Positions 42,055 to 50,087 of a stretch of DNA of 64,000 bases are shown in pieces. The number at the start of each line of letters is the position of its first letter. Position 1 is the stretch's first letter. Origin of the DNA: Actinomycetes bacterium (lineage in GTDB: Bacteria > Actinomycetota > Acidimicrobiia > Acidimicrobiales > Acidimicrobiaceae); contig JAKARV010000007.1 of NCBI GenBank assembly GCA_021819205.1, forward strand, positions 1 to 64,000, in the 5' to 3' direction. The notes beneath the pieces were generated by a model. The model searched no databases, was not told the DNA's origin, and was given only the letters and a program-made list of their open reading frames with translations. A program made the translations under genes and the position numbers.

Positions 42055-42873
42055 TTACCGGGCCGGTAGGTTGATCTCCGGGCTTGTGGATGCGCGGTAG
42101 GAGGAGAGCCTGATGCCGTGGGTTCCCAGGAGGCGGCGCACCTCCGCGATGTCAAGATCGAGCGGAGCTGCGTATACCTCTGGACGCTCGGAGTAGGCGC
42201 GGAGTTCGGGGGTGTCCTCGGAGAAGGCGACGGGAAGCTCGGTGATCCCCTCGGGTGCACCCGGTGCCCACTCCTCGAGGAAGGCGATCAGGGCGGAAGG
42301 GGTGGCAAGTAGATCTTCTTCCGCCGCAATCACCTGCGCGATGGTGGCGACCCCTCGTGCGGTCGCGAGGCCGTAGGCGTCGTAGCCGAGCCGGGACTCA
42401 CTGGCCGCGGGAGTGATGGCGAGCGCCAGCCGGAACTCCTCGGCAAGGTCGGCAACCGCGTCGAAGAGATCGGGCCGGTACCAGGCGGAGCCGTCGCGGA
42501 CGGAGACGTTGGAGGCGGATATTCCCCAGAGGATGATCCGCTCGATCTGGGCTCGGCACTCGGCGTAGACCTCTTCGGCATCGGCATGGGCTACCAGGTC
42601 GTCGATGCTCGAAGGGAAGCAACCCTCCCCGCCGTTCAGCGTTGGAGCCTGGGTTAGCGGCCTTAGCTTGAAGGTGGGGTGGCTGGAGGTGAGCGTCAGC
42701 TCGATGCCCATGTCCTCCCCCCGATATCGTTTCGCCACCTCCCGCGCCCACGGGCCGGTAGCCGAGATTCTCCCCGTCCCGGCCAGTCCTTGATGGATGG
42801 CTCGGAAGCCTCCAGAGGTCGTCGCCTCGAGAACTCCAAGATCCGTGGCGACCAGGATCAGGGACTTAGGCAC
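42055..42873 (-). CDS. ChbG/YdjC (HpnK)-like protein lacking catalytic residues
   Basis: A 272-residue protein with the YdjC/ChbG carbohydrate-deacetylase layout: LILVATDLGVLEATTSGGFRAIHQ, GIELTLTSSHPTFKLRPLT, the insertion GGEGCFPSSIDDL, AECRAQIERIILWGISASNVSVRDG, and LLGTHGIRLSSYRA at the end. The usual metal-binding pair DD reads TD, the His of G-x-HLTLT is Glu, and the His-containing H-x-DSH motif reads NVSVRDG. Catalysis of the family type is therefore unlikely. GTG 42873 is 4 bp after the ftsH stop, so it is probably read through from ftsH. It precedes imuA' by 44 bp, but imuA' has its own promoter. Confidence 0.7.
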   Translation of the reverse strand: MPKSLILVATDLGVLEATTSGGFRAIHQGLAGTGRISATGPWAREVAKRYRGEDMGIELTLTSSHPTFKLRPLTQAPTLNGGEGCFPSSIDDLVAHADAEEVYAECRAQIERIILWGISASNVSVRDGSAWYRPDLFDAVADLAEEFRLALAITPAASESRLGYDAYGLATARGVATIAQVIAAEEDLLATPSALIAFLEEWAPGAPEGITELPVAFSEDTPELRAYSERPEVYAAPLDLDIAEVRRLLGTHGIRLSSYRASTSPEINLPAR

Positions 42874-42877
42874 GGCC

Positions 42878-44851
42878 CTACTCGGTGCTCGACGCCGGGT
42901 CCGGTAGCGACAGCCTGCCATTGGAGATCTCCTTCGACGGCCGGAAGTCGGAGAGTTTGGTGACGCTGGCGGGCTTTTTGCCGTCAGGGTGGACCGGCTC
43001 GCCGTAGGCCTCGTCCACCAGGCGGGAGACGTCTTCGCCGGAGATCGTCTCATTCTCAAGCAGGGAGTTCGCTACCGCAGTCAAGCCGGGAAGGTGGCGC
43101 TCGAGGATCTTTGTGGCTCGGGCTTCCTGCTCGCGGAGGATCCGCTCGACCTCCTCGTCCACCAGGCGTGCGGTGCGGTCGGAGTACTCGGCGGAGTGGA
43201 GGAGGTCCTCTCCGAGGAAGACAACGTTCTGGGAACCCCAGGCCATTGGGCCAAGCCGATCGCTCATGCCCCACTCCCGCACCATCCGCTTGGCGAGGTC
43301 CGTGTTTCCAACCAGGTCATTGCTGGCGCCGGTAGAGAGGTCACCGTAGACGAGCAGCTCGGCAACGCGTCCGCCCATCCTTACCACCAAGGAGTCTTCG
43401 ATGTACTCCTTGGGGTAGAGGTGGCGCTCCTCCATCGGGAGCTGCTGGGTCACGCCGAGCGCCATGCCGGTGGGAAGGATGCTCACCTTGTGCACCGGAT
43501 CCGAGTACTTTAGAACGTAGGCCAGTACCGCGTGGCCTCCCTCGTGGTAGGCGACCCGCTCCTTCTCCTCCGCGGAGAGGATGGTGGACTCCCGGCGCTG
43601 TCCCATGATCACGCGGTCGCGGGCGTACTCGAAGTCCTCCATCTCGATGAGCGAGGAGCTCCGCCTCACTGCGTTGAGCGCGGCCTCGTTAACCAAGTTT
43701 GCGAGGTCAGCTCCACTCATGCCTGGAGTGCCGCGCGAGAGGACTCCAAGATCGACGTCGTCGGCCATCTTCTTCGCCTGGGTATGGACCTTGAGGATCG
43801 CTAGCCTCTCGTCTAGGTCGGGCAGCGGGACGACGATCTGGCGGTCGAATCTTCCCGGCCTGAGCAGGGCCGGATCAAGGATGTCCGGGCGGTTTGTCGC
43901 CGCCATGACCACGATCCCCTCCGCCGGATCGAAGCCGTCCATCTCCGAAAGCATCTGGTTGAGGGTCTGTTCGCGCTCATCGTGGCCGCCCCCAAGTCCG
44001 GTCCCGCGCTTCCTCCCGATCGAGTCGATCTCGTCGATGAAGATGATCGACGGAGATTGCTTGCGGGCGTTCTGGAAGAGGTCTCGTACTCGGCTCGCAC
44101 CGACGCCGACGAACATCTCCATGAAATCCGAGCCGCTCACCGACATGAACGGGACGCCGGCCTCGCCGGCAACAGCCCTGGCGATCAGGGTTTTTCCGGT
44201 GCCTGGTGGACCCACAAGGAGGATGCCCTTGGGAATGCGCGCCCCCAGCTCGGCAAACCGGCTCGGGTCCTTTAGAAAGTCCACGACCTCCCGAACCTCG
44301 CCTTTTACGCCCTGGTATCCCGCTACGTCTTCAAAGGTGGTTTGGGGCCGTTCGGCCGTGTAGACCCGCGCTCGCGAGCGCCCTATCGACATGATCCCGG
44401 TCATCGACCCTTGGGCTCTCCGGTTGATGAACACCCAGACCAGCGCCAGCCCTCCGATGAAGATGGCGTACTCGATGATGGTGCCAATGAGGCTCGGCCC
44501 GGTGGTCTCGAAGTTGTAGGAGACGTGGGCGCTCTTCATTGCGCTTACTTCGCTCTGGAAAGCGGGGACCGGACCGTTGACGGTGTAGCTGGTGCCGTTG
44601 GCGAGTTTGCCGGTGATCTGCCCGGTGGTGTTGTCGATCAGGGCCGACTTGACCTGCTTTCCGGCCACCTGCTGCATGAAGTTGGAGTAGGTCAGCTGGG
44701 TTCCGGTCGGCGTCTTGTTGATGAACGAGACCATGAGAACCATGGCGATCAGCCCGACAAGCAGGCCGAAGGCCATCCGCCCGCGGCTCTCCCTGAGGTT
44801 CGGCGAGTTGCTGCCGTTTCCTTGTCGCATATTCTGTGGCGTGCGGCTCAT
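42878..44851 (-). CDS. ftsH: ATP-dependent zinc metalloprotease FtsH
   Basis: A 657-residue membrane AAA protease that degrades misfolded membrane and regulatory proteins. N-terminal helix FGLLVGLIAMVLMVSFI, periplasmic domain, second helix IIEYAIFIGGLALVWVFIN, AAA module with GPPGTGKT (about 213-220), FIDEIDSIGRKRG and the SRH NRPDILDPALLRPGRFDRQI, then the zinc site HEGGH (about 437) and the downstream Asp ligand in the NDLVGNTDLAKRM region. ATG 44851 has AAGGA close upstream. A C-terminal tail of about 50 residues is less conserved. Confidence 0.96.
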   Translation of the reverse strand: MSRTPQNMRQGNGSNSPNLRESRGRMAFGLLVGLIAMVLMVSFINKTPTGTQLTYSNFMQQVAGKQVKSALIDNTTGQITGKLANGTSYTVNGPVPAFQSEVSAMKSAHVSYNFETTGPSLIGTIIEYAIFIGGLALVWVFINRRAQGSMTGIMSIGRSRARVYTAERPQTTFEDVAGYQGVKGEVREVVDFLKDPSRFAELGARIPKGILLVGPPGTGKTLIARAVAGEAGVPFMSVSGSDFMEMFVGVGASRVRDLFQNARKQSPSIIFIDEIDSIGRKRGTGLGGGHDEREQTLNQMLSEMDGFDPAEGIVVMAATNRPDILDPALLRPGRFDRQIVVPLPDLDERLAILKVHTQAKKMADDVDLGVLSRGTPGMSGADLANLVNEAALNAVRRSSSLIEMEDFEYARDRVIMGQRRESTILSAEEKERVAYHEGGHAVLAYVLKYSDPVHKVSILPTGMALGVTQQLPMEERHLYPKEYIEDSLVVRMGGRVAELLVYGDLSTGASNDLVGNTDLAKRMVREWGMSDRLGPMAWGSQNVVFLGEDLLHSAEYSDRTARLVDEEVERILREQEARATKILERHLPGLTAVANSLLENETISGEDVSRLVDEAYGEPVHPDGKKPASVTKLSDFRPSKEISNGRLSLPDPASSTE

Positions 44852-44972
44852 ATCCTTAATGCTAGGCGCTATTTGTAACAATGCCTTGAGCACGGGGGTT
44901 TAGCGCCCAAATGAATGGGCGTACCGGTGCTCAAGAAGGCGTGCGAATTCGTTTGCGTGCCGGTCGAGTCGG

Positions 44973-45722
44973 ATGGAGGCGGGATTGGAAGCAGGGAAAA
45001 GGGCGGTTCCGCCGCTCTGGTATCCGGTCGCCGCCCTTGCTCTCAGTTTTGTGCTCAGCATCGTATTTCTTGACATCTCCATCGCCATGGTTCACGGAGG
45101 ATCGGGGTCGGTCATCGCCAATCTCACTCCATTTGAACTCGGGATGAATGAGGTCGGATTGTGGGTCGTCTTCGTTGGTTCCGCCTTCCTTGCCGCCAAG
45201 ATGTACTTTGGAGAGCGGTTCTTCGAGATGGTCAGGTGGCACCTGAAGCCTGCGGTCGATCTTCCCGTTGGCGTGGCTGTTGGCGTGCTGGCGCAGCTGG
45301 TAGTGATCCCGCTGCTGTACTTGCCGGTGACCCTTCAGGATCCGGCAGTTGCCCGACAGCTCTCGGCGCCGGCGCAGACCATCGTCGGCATTGGGAGCGG
45401 AAGTGGCATCTACGTGGTCTTCGTGATCTTGGTGATCGGCGCTCCGGTTGCCGAGGAGATCTTTTTCCGGGGTCTTACCTACAGGACGATTATCGGGCGC
45501 TTCGCGGAGGCAACGCCGTGGCTGCGAAGCGCTCTCGCGATTGGCGGGAGCTCGTTTCTGTTTGCGCTGGCGCACTTCGAGCCGCTGCAGTTTGCCGGCC
45601 TTTTCGTGGTCGGATGCATCCTCGCACTGCTGGTAAAGGCGACCGGGAGGCTCGGTACTTCGATTACCGCCCACGCCTCTTTCAACTTGGTGGCGGTGGT
45701 TGCGCTGGCGCATCTCCACTGA
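44973..45722 (+). CDS. CPBP-family intramembrane metalloprotease
   Basis: A 249-residue polytopic protein with the CAAX-protease/bacteriocin-processing (Abi, CPBP) motifs: EEIFFRG with Glu161-Glu162 and Arg166, FALAHF (His201), and HASFN near the C-terminus. Six or so hydrophobic helices are visible. Members cleave or modify membrane-embedded peptides; the substrate is not known. Divergent from ftsH with about 120 bp between starts. The ATG at 44973 is plausible, though a start slightly upstream cannot be excluded. Confidence 0.85.
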   Translation: MEAGLEAGKRAVPPLWYPVAALALSFVLSIVFLDISIAMVHGGSGSVIANLTPFELGMNEVGLWVVFVGSAFLAAKMYFGERFFEMVRWHLKPAVDLPVGVAVGVLAQLVVIPLLYLPVTLQDPAVARQLSAPAQTIVGIGSGSGIYVVFVILVIGAPVAEEIFFRGLTYRTIIGRFAEATPWLRSALAIGGSSFLFALAHFEPLQFAGLFVVGCILALLVKATGRLGTSITAHASFNLVAVVALAHLH

Positions 45723-45820
45723 ACGGGGTAGATAGGTCCGCCGGGCAACTTGCGCCTCGTCTTGCCCCGCTTCCCGGTTTTAACGGCAAGGTGCCCTTCT
45801 ACCAGCTAACGTAGAGCGTC

Positions 45821-46267
45821 GTGGATGCAACATTGATTCTCTGTGACGCTGCTCAGGTATCTGAAGGCAAGCTTTTTATTTTGGGTGGTGGTTGGTCGGT
45901 TACCGGCCCTGGACTCTCTCCGATGGCGATCGCGCTCAAGGTCAACGTGGCATGGGCGGAGGCTGCTGACAGCCATCATTGGGAGCTCTACCTGCAGGAC
46001 CAGGATGGAACTCCGGTGCTGCTCGATACGCCCGAGGGGCCGCAGCCGATCGAGATCCGCGGTGATTTCCAGATCGGGACGCCGCAGGGGGTTCCTCTGG
46101 GGAGCGACATACCGATCAACCTGGCGATCAACTTGGGACCGCTTCCGCTCCAGCCGGGGGGCCGGTTCCGTTGGGTGCTTTCGATCGATGGCCAGAGCGA
46201 GGATGGATGGACCGCTTCCTTCTCGACCATGGTTATGCCCCAGGGGACGCCGGACGCGGAGGGCTAG
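45821..46267 (+). CDS. DUF6941-family protein
   Basis: A 148-residue protein of the actinobacterial DUF6941 type: DATLILCDAAQVSEGKLFILGGGWSVTGPG at the N-terminus, IEIRGDFQIGTPQGVPLGSDIPINLAINLGPLPLQPGGRFRWVLSIDG in the middle. It looks like an all-beta domain, with no signal peptide or membrane segment. The GTG at 45821 lacks a Shine-Dalgarno; the upstream TAACGT would place transcription close to the start codon. The stop is 1 bp before the MaoC gene. Function unknown. Confidence 0.7.
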   Translation: MDATLILCDAAQVSEGKLFILGGGWSVTGPGLSPMAIALKVNVAWAEAADSHHWELYLQDQDGTPVLLDTPEGPQPIEIRGDFQIGTPQGVPLGSDIPINLAINLGPLPLQPGGRFRWVLSIDGQSEDGWTASFSTMVMPQGTPDAEG

Positions 46268-46268
46268 G

Positions 46269-46766
46269 TTGACGGTATTCGAAAGGCCCTTTGGCCGTGC
46301 CCTTGAAGAGTTCCAAGTGGGGGATGTCTACCGGCACTGGCCGGGGAAGACGATCACCGAAGCCGACGACCACCTGTTCTGCATGATCACCGAGAACCAT
46401 CATCCGCTCCACACCGACGCCTTCTTCGCGCAAAGATCGGCTCCTCACGGGCGCAACGTTGTGGTTGGCAACCTCGTCTATTCACTGGTTCTTGGCATGA
46501 GCGTCGCTGACATCTCCGGGTCCGCGATCGCCAACCTCGAAGTCGAGTCGCTTATCCACCGCAACCCAACCTTTCACGGGGATACCATCTACGCCGAGTC
46601 GGTTGTCGCCGAGGTCAAACCCTCCTCCACAAAGCCCGATCGGGGAGTAGTTACCGTTGAGACTCGAGGATACAACCAGGACGGAGTCGAGGTAGTCTTC
46701 TTCCGCCGCAAGGTCTTGGTGTGGAAGAAGGAGTTTTTGCCGCCGAGGGTACGGCCCTACAGCTAG
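46269..46766 (+). CDS. MaoC-family dehydratase (mesaconyl/itaconyl-CoA hydratase-like)
   Basis: A 165-residue hot-dog protein. The hydratase motif is ADDHLFCMITENHHPLHTDAFFA (Asp and His), and NLEVESLIHRNPTFHGDTIYAESVVAEVKPSSTKPDRGVVTVETRGYNQDGVEVVFFRRKVLV matches the subgroup of mesaconyl-C4-CoA or itaconyl-CoA hydratases. It hydrates or dehydrates a CoA thioester. The TTG at 46269 has GGAGGG (46258-46263) at 5-bp spacing and lies 1 bp after the DUF6941 stop, so the two form an operon. Confidence 0.82.
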   Translation: MTVFERPFGRALEEFQVGDVYRHWPGKTITEADDHLFCMITENHHPLHTDAFFAQRSAPHGRNVVVGNLVYSLVLGMSVADISGSAIANLEVESLIHRNPTFHGDTIYAESVVAEVKPSSTKPDRGVVTVETRGYNQDGVEVVFFRRKVLVWKKEFLPPRVRPYS

Positions 46767-46909
46767 GCGATTCCGCGCTTTCCAATTAAAGGGGTTGAAA
46801 ACCCGGTCGATGAAGTTAGGGAACCGGAGAACGTGCCGAGCGTGACCGACCTCCCCCTCAACCAGCGTTCGGCCGCTCCGGTTCAACGCCGTCTGAGCCA
46901 TGAAACCGG

Positions 46910-47467
46910 CTATCCGGCTGAGCGGAGGACTCCGTTGGGCAAGTTCTGGCTCTCGATCTCCGCAAGCATCGGGTTGCTGCCGTCTCGAGCCGATACCACC
47001 GGGTTGGAGAGCGGCCATACCCCGGAGAACCGGGGGTCGTTCCAGGCGATTCCGAGTTCGTCAGAGGGGTTGTAGTAGGAGTCCACCAGGTATGTAAGGG
47101 TGATGTCGGTGAGCGTTGCAAACCCGTGGGCGACCCCCGGCGGGATGAACACCCCTACCGGGTTGGTCTCGCCCATCTCAAGGGTGAGGATGGTGTCGTA
47201 GGTAGCCGATGACCTGCGCAGGTCATAGAGGAGGACGAAGGCGATACCGTTCACTACGTACCAGTAGTCCGCTTGGTGAAGGTGGTAGTGCAGGCCGACC
47301 AGGCTCCCGGCCACCTTCTCAGAACGCGATCCCTGGACCATCTCGCGGCCGAGCGGAAACCATGACCGCCGGTAGGTCTCCTGGAAGCTGCCCCGCTCAT
47401 CCCCGTGAACCACCGGTGTGATGATCTCAACGCCCGCAATCGCCGACTCGATGGACTTCGTCCCCAT
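46910..47467 (-). CDS. dTDP-4-dehydrorhamnose 3,5-epimerase family protein (RfbC/RmlC-like)
   Basis: A 185-residue cupin epimerase. RGSFQETYRRSWFP, the catalytic-His region SLVGLHYHLHQADYWYVVNGIAFVLLYDLRR, IPPGVAHGFATLTDITLTYLVDSYYNPSDELGIAWNDP and the Tyr-containing stretch all fit RmlC. RmlC proteins epimerise dTDP-4-keto-6-deoxy sugars for cell-surface glycans. ATG 47467 has GGGGAGG upstream. No other rml genes are in the window. It is downstream of pilT on the same strand. Confidence 0.87.
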   Translation of the reverse strand: MGTKSIESAIAGVEIITPVVHGDERGSFQETYRRSWFPLGREMVQGSRSEKVAGSLVGLHYHLHQADYWYVVNGIAFVLLYDLRRSSATYDTILTLEMGETNPVGVFIPPGVAHGFATLTDITLTYLVDSYYNPSDELGIAWNDPRFSGVWPLSNPVVSARDGSNPMLAEIESQNLPNGVLRSAG

Positions 47468-47501
47468 CTGGCCTCCCCGCTCCACTGTCAGAAGGGGTAG
47501 C

Positions 47502-48599
47502 TTAGGTCGCGCTGCTCGCGATCACCCCCAAATCTTTCAGCCGGATTGCGAGGTCGTGGCTGTTGGAGGCGGAGGCTATCGCGTCGTCAGGCGTGACCAG
47601 TCCGCTCTTTACCAGATCCGCGAGGGATTGGTCAAATGTGGTCATCCCGTAAAATGCGCCCTCGCTCACCACGGTCTGGATGTCTGTGGAGTGCGCCGGA
47701 TCCAGGATCGCCTGCCTTATCCGGCCGTTGGCGATCAGGATCTCGCAAGCCGGCAGAAGGCCGGTTCCGTCGGCCTTTGGCACGAGCCTTTGGGAGACGA
47801 TGCCACTCAGGACGTCGGCCAGGGATATCCGTGCTTGATGGTGCTGGTGCGGAGGGTAGAAGTCGAGGATACGGCTGACGGTCTCCGCCGCTCCCAGGGT
47901 GTGGAGGGTACTGAGCACGAGATGCCCGGTCTCCGCTGCCTTTATGGCCGCTTCGACCGTCTCCAAATCGCGCATCTCGCCCACCAGGATCACGTCCGGA
48001 TCTTGCCGCAGGGAGGCACGGAGGGCGGAGGCGAAAGAACGGGTGTCGAAGCCGATCTCGCGCTGGTTGATCAGGCTTTTGATATCCCGATGCTGGAACT
48101 CGATCGGGTCTTCGAGGGTGATGATATGGGTTGCGCGACTCCGATTGATTGCGTCAACCATGGCGGCAAGCGTCGACGACTTTCCCGACCCGGTGGGCCC
48201 GGTGACCAGGATCAAGCCGCGCTGCGTCTCGGCAAGCCGCTCTACCGCCGGCGGAAGGTCGAGCTGGGAGGCGGTGGGAGGGGTTGCCCGGATCCGGCGG
48301 AATGCCAAACCGATCTCGTGTTGGGCCAGGAAGGCGTTGACCCGGAAGCGGGTGCCATCGGAGAGCGAGTAGGCAAAGTCGATCTCGCCAAGCTTTTTGA
48401 ATGCTTCGTAGCTCGCGGCTGGCATCAGTTCGCCCATCGCCGCGGAGAGCTCATCAGCGCCTGGCGTCTCACTGTCAAGGGTGAAGAGTTTTCCCTTTAC
48501 CCGGGCCCTGGCCAGCTGGCCGGCTTTGAGGTGGAGATCGGATCCATCGAGCTCGCCAAGTTGTTCGAGCAGATGGTCCAGGATCTTCTTCGCGTTCAC
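47502..48599 (-). CDS. pilT: Type IV pilus twitching ATPase PilT-like
   Basis: A 365-residue secretion-ATPase-family protein closest to PilT, the pilus retraction motor. Walker A GPTGSGKSS (134-142), Asp box ITLEDPIEFQH, Walker B DPDVILVGEMRDLETVEAAI, His box TGHLVLSTLHTLGAAETVSRILDFYPP and the C-terminal region SNSHDLAIRLKDLGV. No other pilus genes lie nearby; assembly genes must be elsewhere, or the protein has been adopted by another system. The 510 bp upstream hold no recognisable gene. Confidence 0.9.
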   Translation of the reverse strand: MNAKKILDHLLEQLGELDGSDLHLKAGQLARARVKGKLFTLDSETPGADELSAAMGELMPAASYEAFKKLGEIDFAYSLSDGTRFRVNAFLAQHEIGLAFRRIRATPPTASQLDLPPAVERLAETQRGLILVTGPTGSGKSSTLAAMVDAINRSRATHIITLEDPIEFQHRDIKSLINQREIGFDTRSFASALRASLRQDPDVILVGEMRDLETVEAAIKAAETGHLVLSTLHTLGAAETVSRILDFYPPHQHHQARISLADVLSGIVSQRLVPKADGTGLLPACEILIANGRIRQAILDPAHSTDIQTVVSEGAFYGMTTFDQSLADLVKSGLVTPDDAIASASNSHDLAIRLKDLGVIASSAT

Positions 48600-49111
48600 G
48601 GTCTAAGTTTCGGCACCACCGCGCTGCTACTTGAAGCCGCCTCCTCGGCAAAGCGCAACCGGCCATGTGTTTCGTAGCCGCGCAGAGAAGAGTCGATTCC
48701 CCTGCTTCTGCATGGAGCTGGTCGGCAAGGGGTTTTGACCCCAATGCCGCCGCAAGGGGTGGAAGGGCGGCACCGGCGCGCCGGGGCGAAGGGTTCGCTG
48801 GTTTTGCCGGGATGCCGATTGGCAACGAAGCCGTTGCCGGTGGCGCGTCTTGGTGCACTGCAAAGCGGGTGATCACACTGGAAATAGTTAGATTCCGTTG
48901 CTGCAAAACTGGGCGCGAGATGGGGTTATTCCGCTTTTACCCGCTCCGCCTGACTCCGCGTGTCCTCTTCGCCCTGGGGTTCGGCTGGCAGAAAATCCTC
49001 TAGGCTGTGCGACGGCGCAAACGGCTTGAGTAGCACGGACCGCGCAAATTGGTAGACTTCGAACCGAGCAACACATCAAAGCGGTATACGCAAGGAATTG
49101 TGGGGTGTGTC
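48600..49111. other. Intergenic tract between divergent pilT and the RodZ-like gene
   Basis: A 512-bp region without a recognisable gene; short frames on both strands are low-complexity (Ala, Pro, Arg rich). It contains a clean hairpin, GGCAACG-AAGC-CGTTGCC (48821-48838), among other GC-rich repeats, so a structured leader is possible. I could not fit it to a known riboswitch class. Confidence 0.4.
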
Positions 49112-50086
49112 ATGCCCGAAGTAGTCGTGATCATAATTGCTTTTTTAGGCCTGGCGGTGGCGGCGCGCCTGGCTGTGGCGCGGGCGGCAAGCGAGAAGAA
49201 GTCGGTAGAGCTGCACAAGCGCACCCTTGAGGTGATTTCAAAGGTCTCCGAACACGGAGAGCGTACTTCCGGGCACGTGAAGATCACCGGCAACCCGGTT
49301 CGGCTCGATCTCAGCCGGCTTAGCGATCTTACCGATCCGGACATGATTCGGATTCAAGGCAACGAGCCTCCGAAGGGGACTATACCGAAGGAAAAGGCTT
49401 CGGCGGCCGAGAGCACGGCCCCTGACGCTCCGGCGGCTTCGACCGCCGCATGGCACCGGTTGGAGGCTGGCGGTCATGCCGACGGTAGCCGCGAGGAGTT
49501 GGCTGGTGCCACAGCGGCACTCCCCACGGTCGGACAGCCTGAATCTCAGCAGAACCATCGGATCTACTCGGTTCGCTCGCGCAAAGCCGGACAACTTCCG
49601 TTGCTCGTCGCCGGTACCGGTGCGGCGGCGGTAGTGCTGGGCGGGGTCTTCTTTCTGCTCTCGGGTTCTAAGACCGCAACGCCGCAAACTCCATCGGCTC
49701 CGGTGCGAACCCGGCAGGCTGCGAAGAAAAAGAGTGCAAAACAACCGAGCGCCTCAGTTCGGCCGGTCTCGCTGAGTCCACAGTCGACGACTGCCAACGG
49801 AGCTACCTATATGGTTCCGGGGGGAGTCAACAGCGTGGTAATGAAGACCTCGGCACCTTGCTGGATGGAGGATTCCGCCGCACCCGGATCGACCATCTTG
49901 TGGGACTCGACGCTTCCCGCCGGCGGCAGCTATACCTTGAACGGGAATGGATCGTCACTCTGGTTGAGAACGGGGAATTCTGGCGTATTGAGCCTCACGG
50001 TCAACGGGTTGCCCGTGGTTTTTCACGCCCCTCCAGGTCCGTACGACTTCTACTTTGAGAGCGCCCCTGCCACTTCAGCAACCTGA
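49112..50086 (+). CDS. Two-helix membrane protein with RodZ-like C-terminal (DUF4115) domain
   Basis: A 324-residue protein. A short N-terminal helix (VVVIIIAFLGLAVAARLAV) precedes a charged region and an Ala/Pro/Glu-rich linker. A second helix (LPLLVAGTGAAAVVLGGVFFLLSG) follows at about 180, then a Lys/Ser/Pro linker and a C-terminal beta domain, MKTSAPCWMEDSAAPGSTILWDSTLPAGGSYTLNGNGSSLWLRTGNSGVLSLTVNGLPV, which resembles the periplasmic DUF4115 domain of RodZ. The usual RodZ N-terminal helix-turn-helix is absent. ATG 49112 is chosen because the hydrophobic segment starts there. A cell-shape or envelope role is inferred. Confidence 0.55.
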   Translation: MPEVVVIIIAFLGLAVAARLAVARAASEKKSVELHKRTLEVISKVSEHGERTSGHVKITGNPVRLDLSRLSDLTDPDMIRIQGNEPPKGTIPKEKASAAESTAPDAPAASTAAWHRLEAGGHADGSREELAGATAALPTVGQPESQQNHRIYSVRSRKAGQLPLLVAGTGAAAVVLGGVFFLLSGSKTATPQTPSAPVRTRQAAKKKSAKQPSASVRPVSLSPQSTTANGATYMVPGGVNSVVMKTSAPCWMEDSAAPGSTILWDSTLPAGGSYTLNGNGSSLWLRTGNSGVLSLTVNGLPVVFHAPPGPYDFYFESAPATSAT

Positions 50087-50087
50087 C

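Noticed and set aside
46792-46804. GGGTT-GAA-AACCC hairpin as terminator between maoC and the epimerase gene
   Set aside because: Stem of only 5 bp and no U-run.
48781-48880. Possible c-di-GMP or cobalamin riboswitch between pilT and the RodZ-like gene
   Set aside because: GCAAA-like fragments are present, but the conserved core of neither class can be assembled in order.
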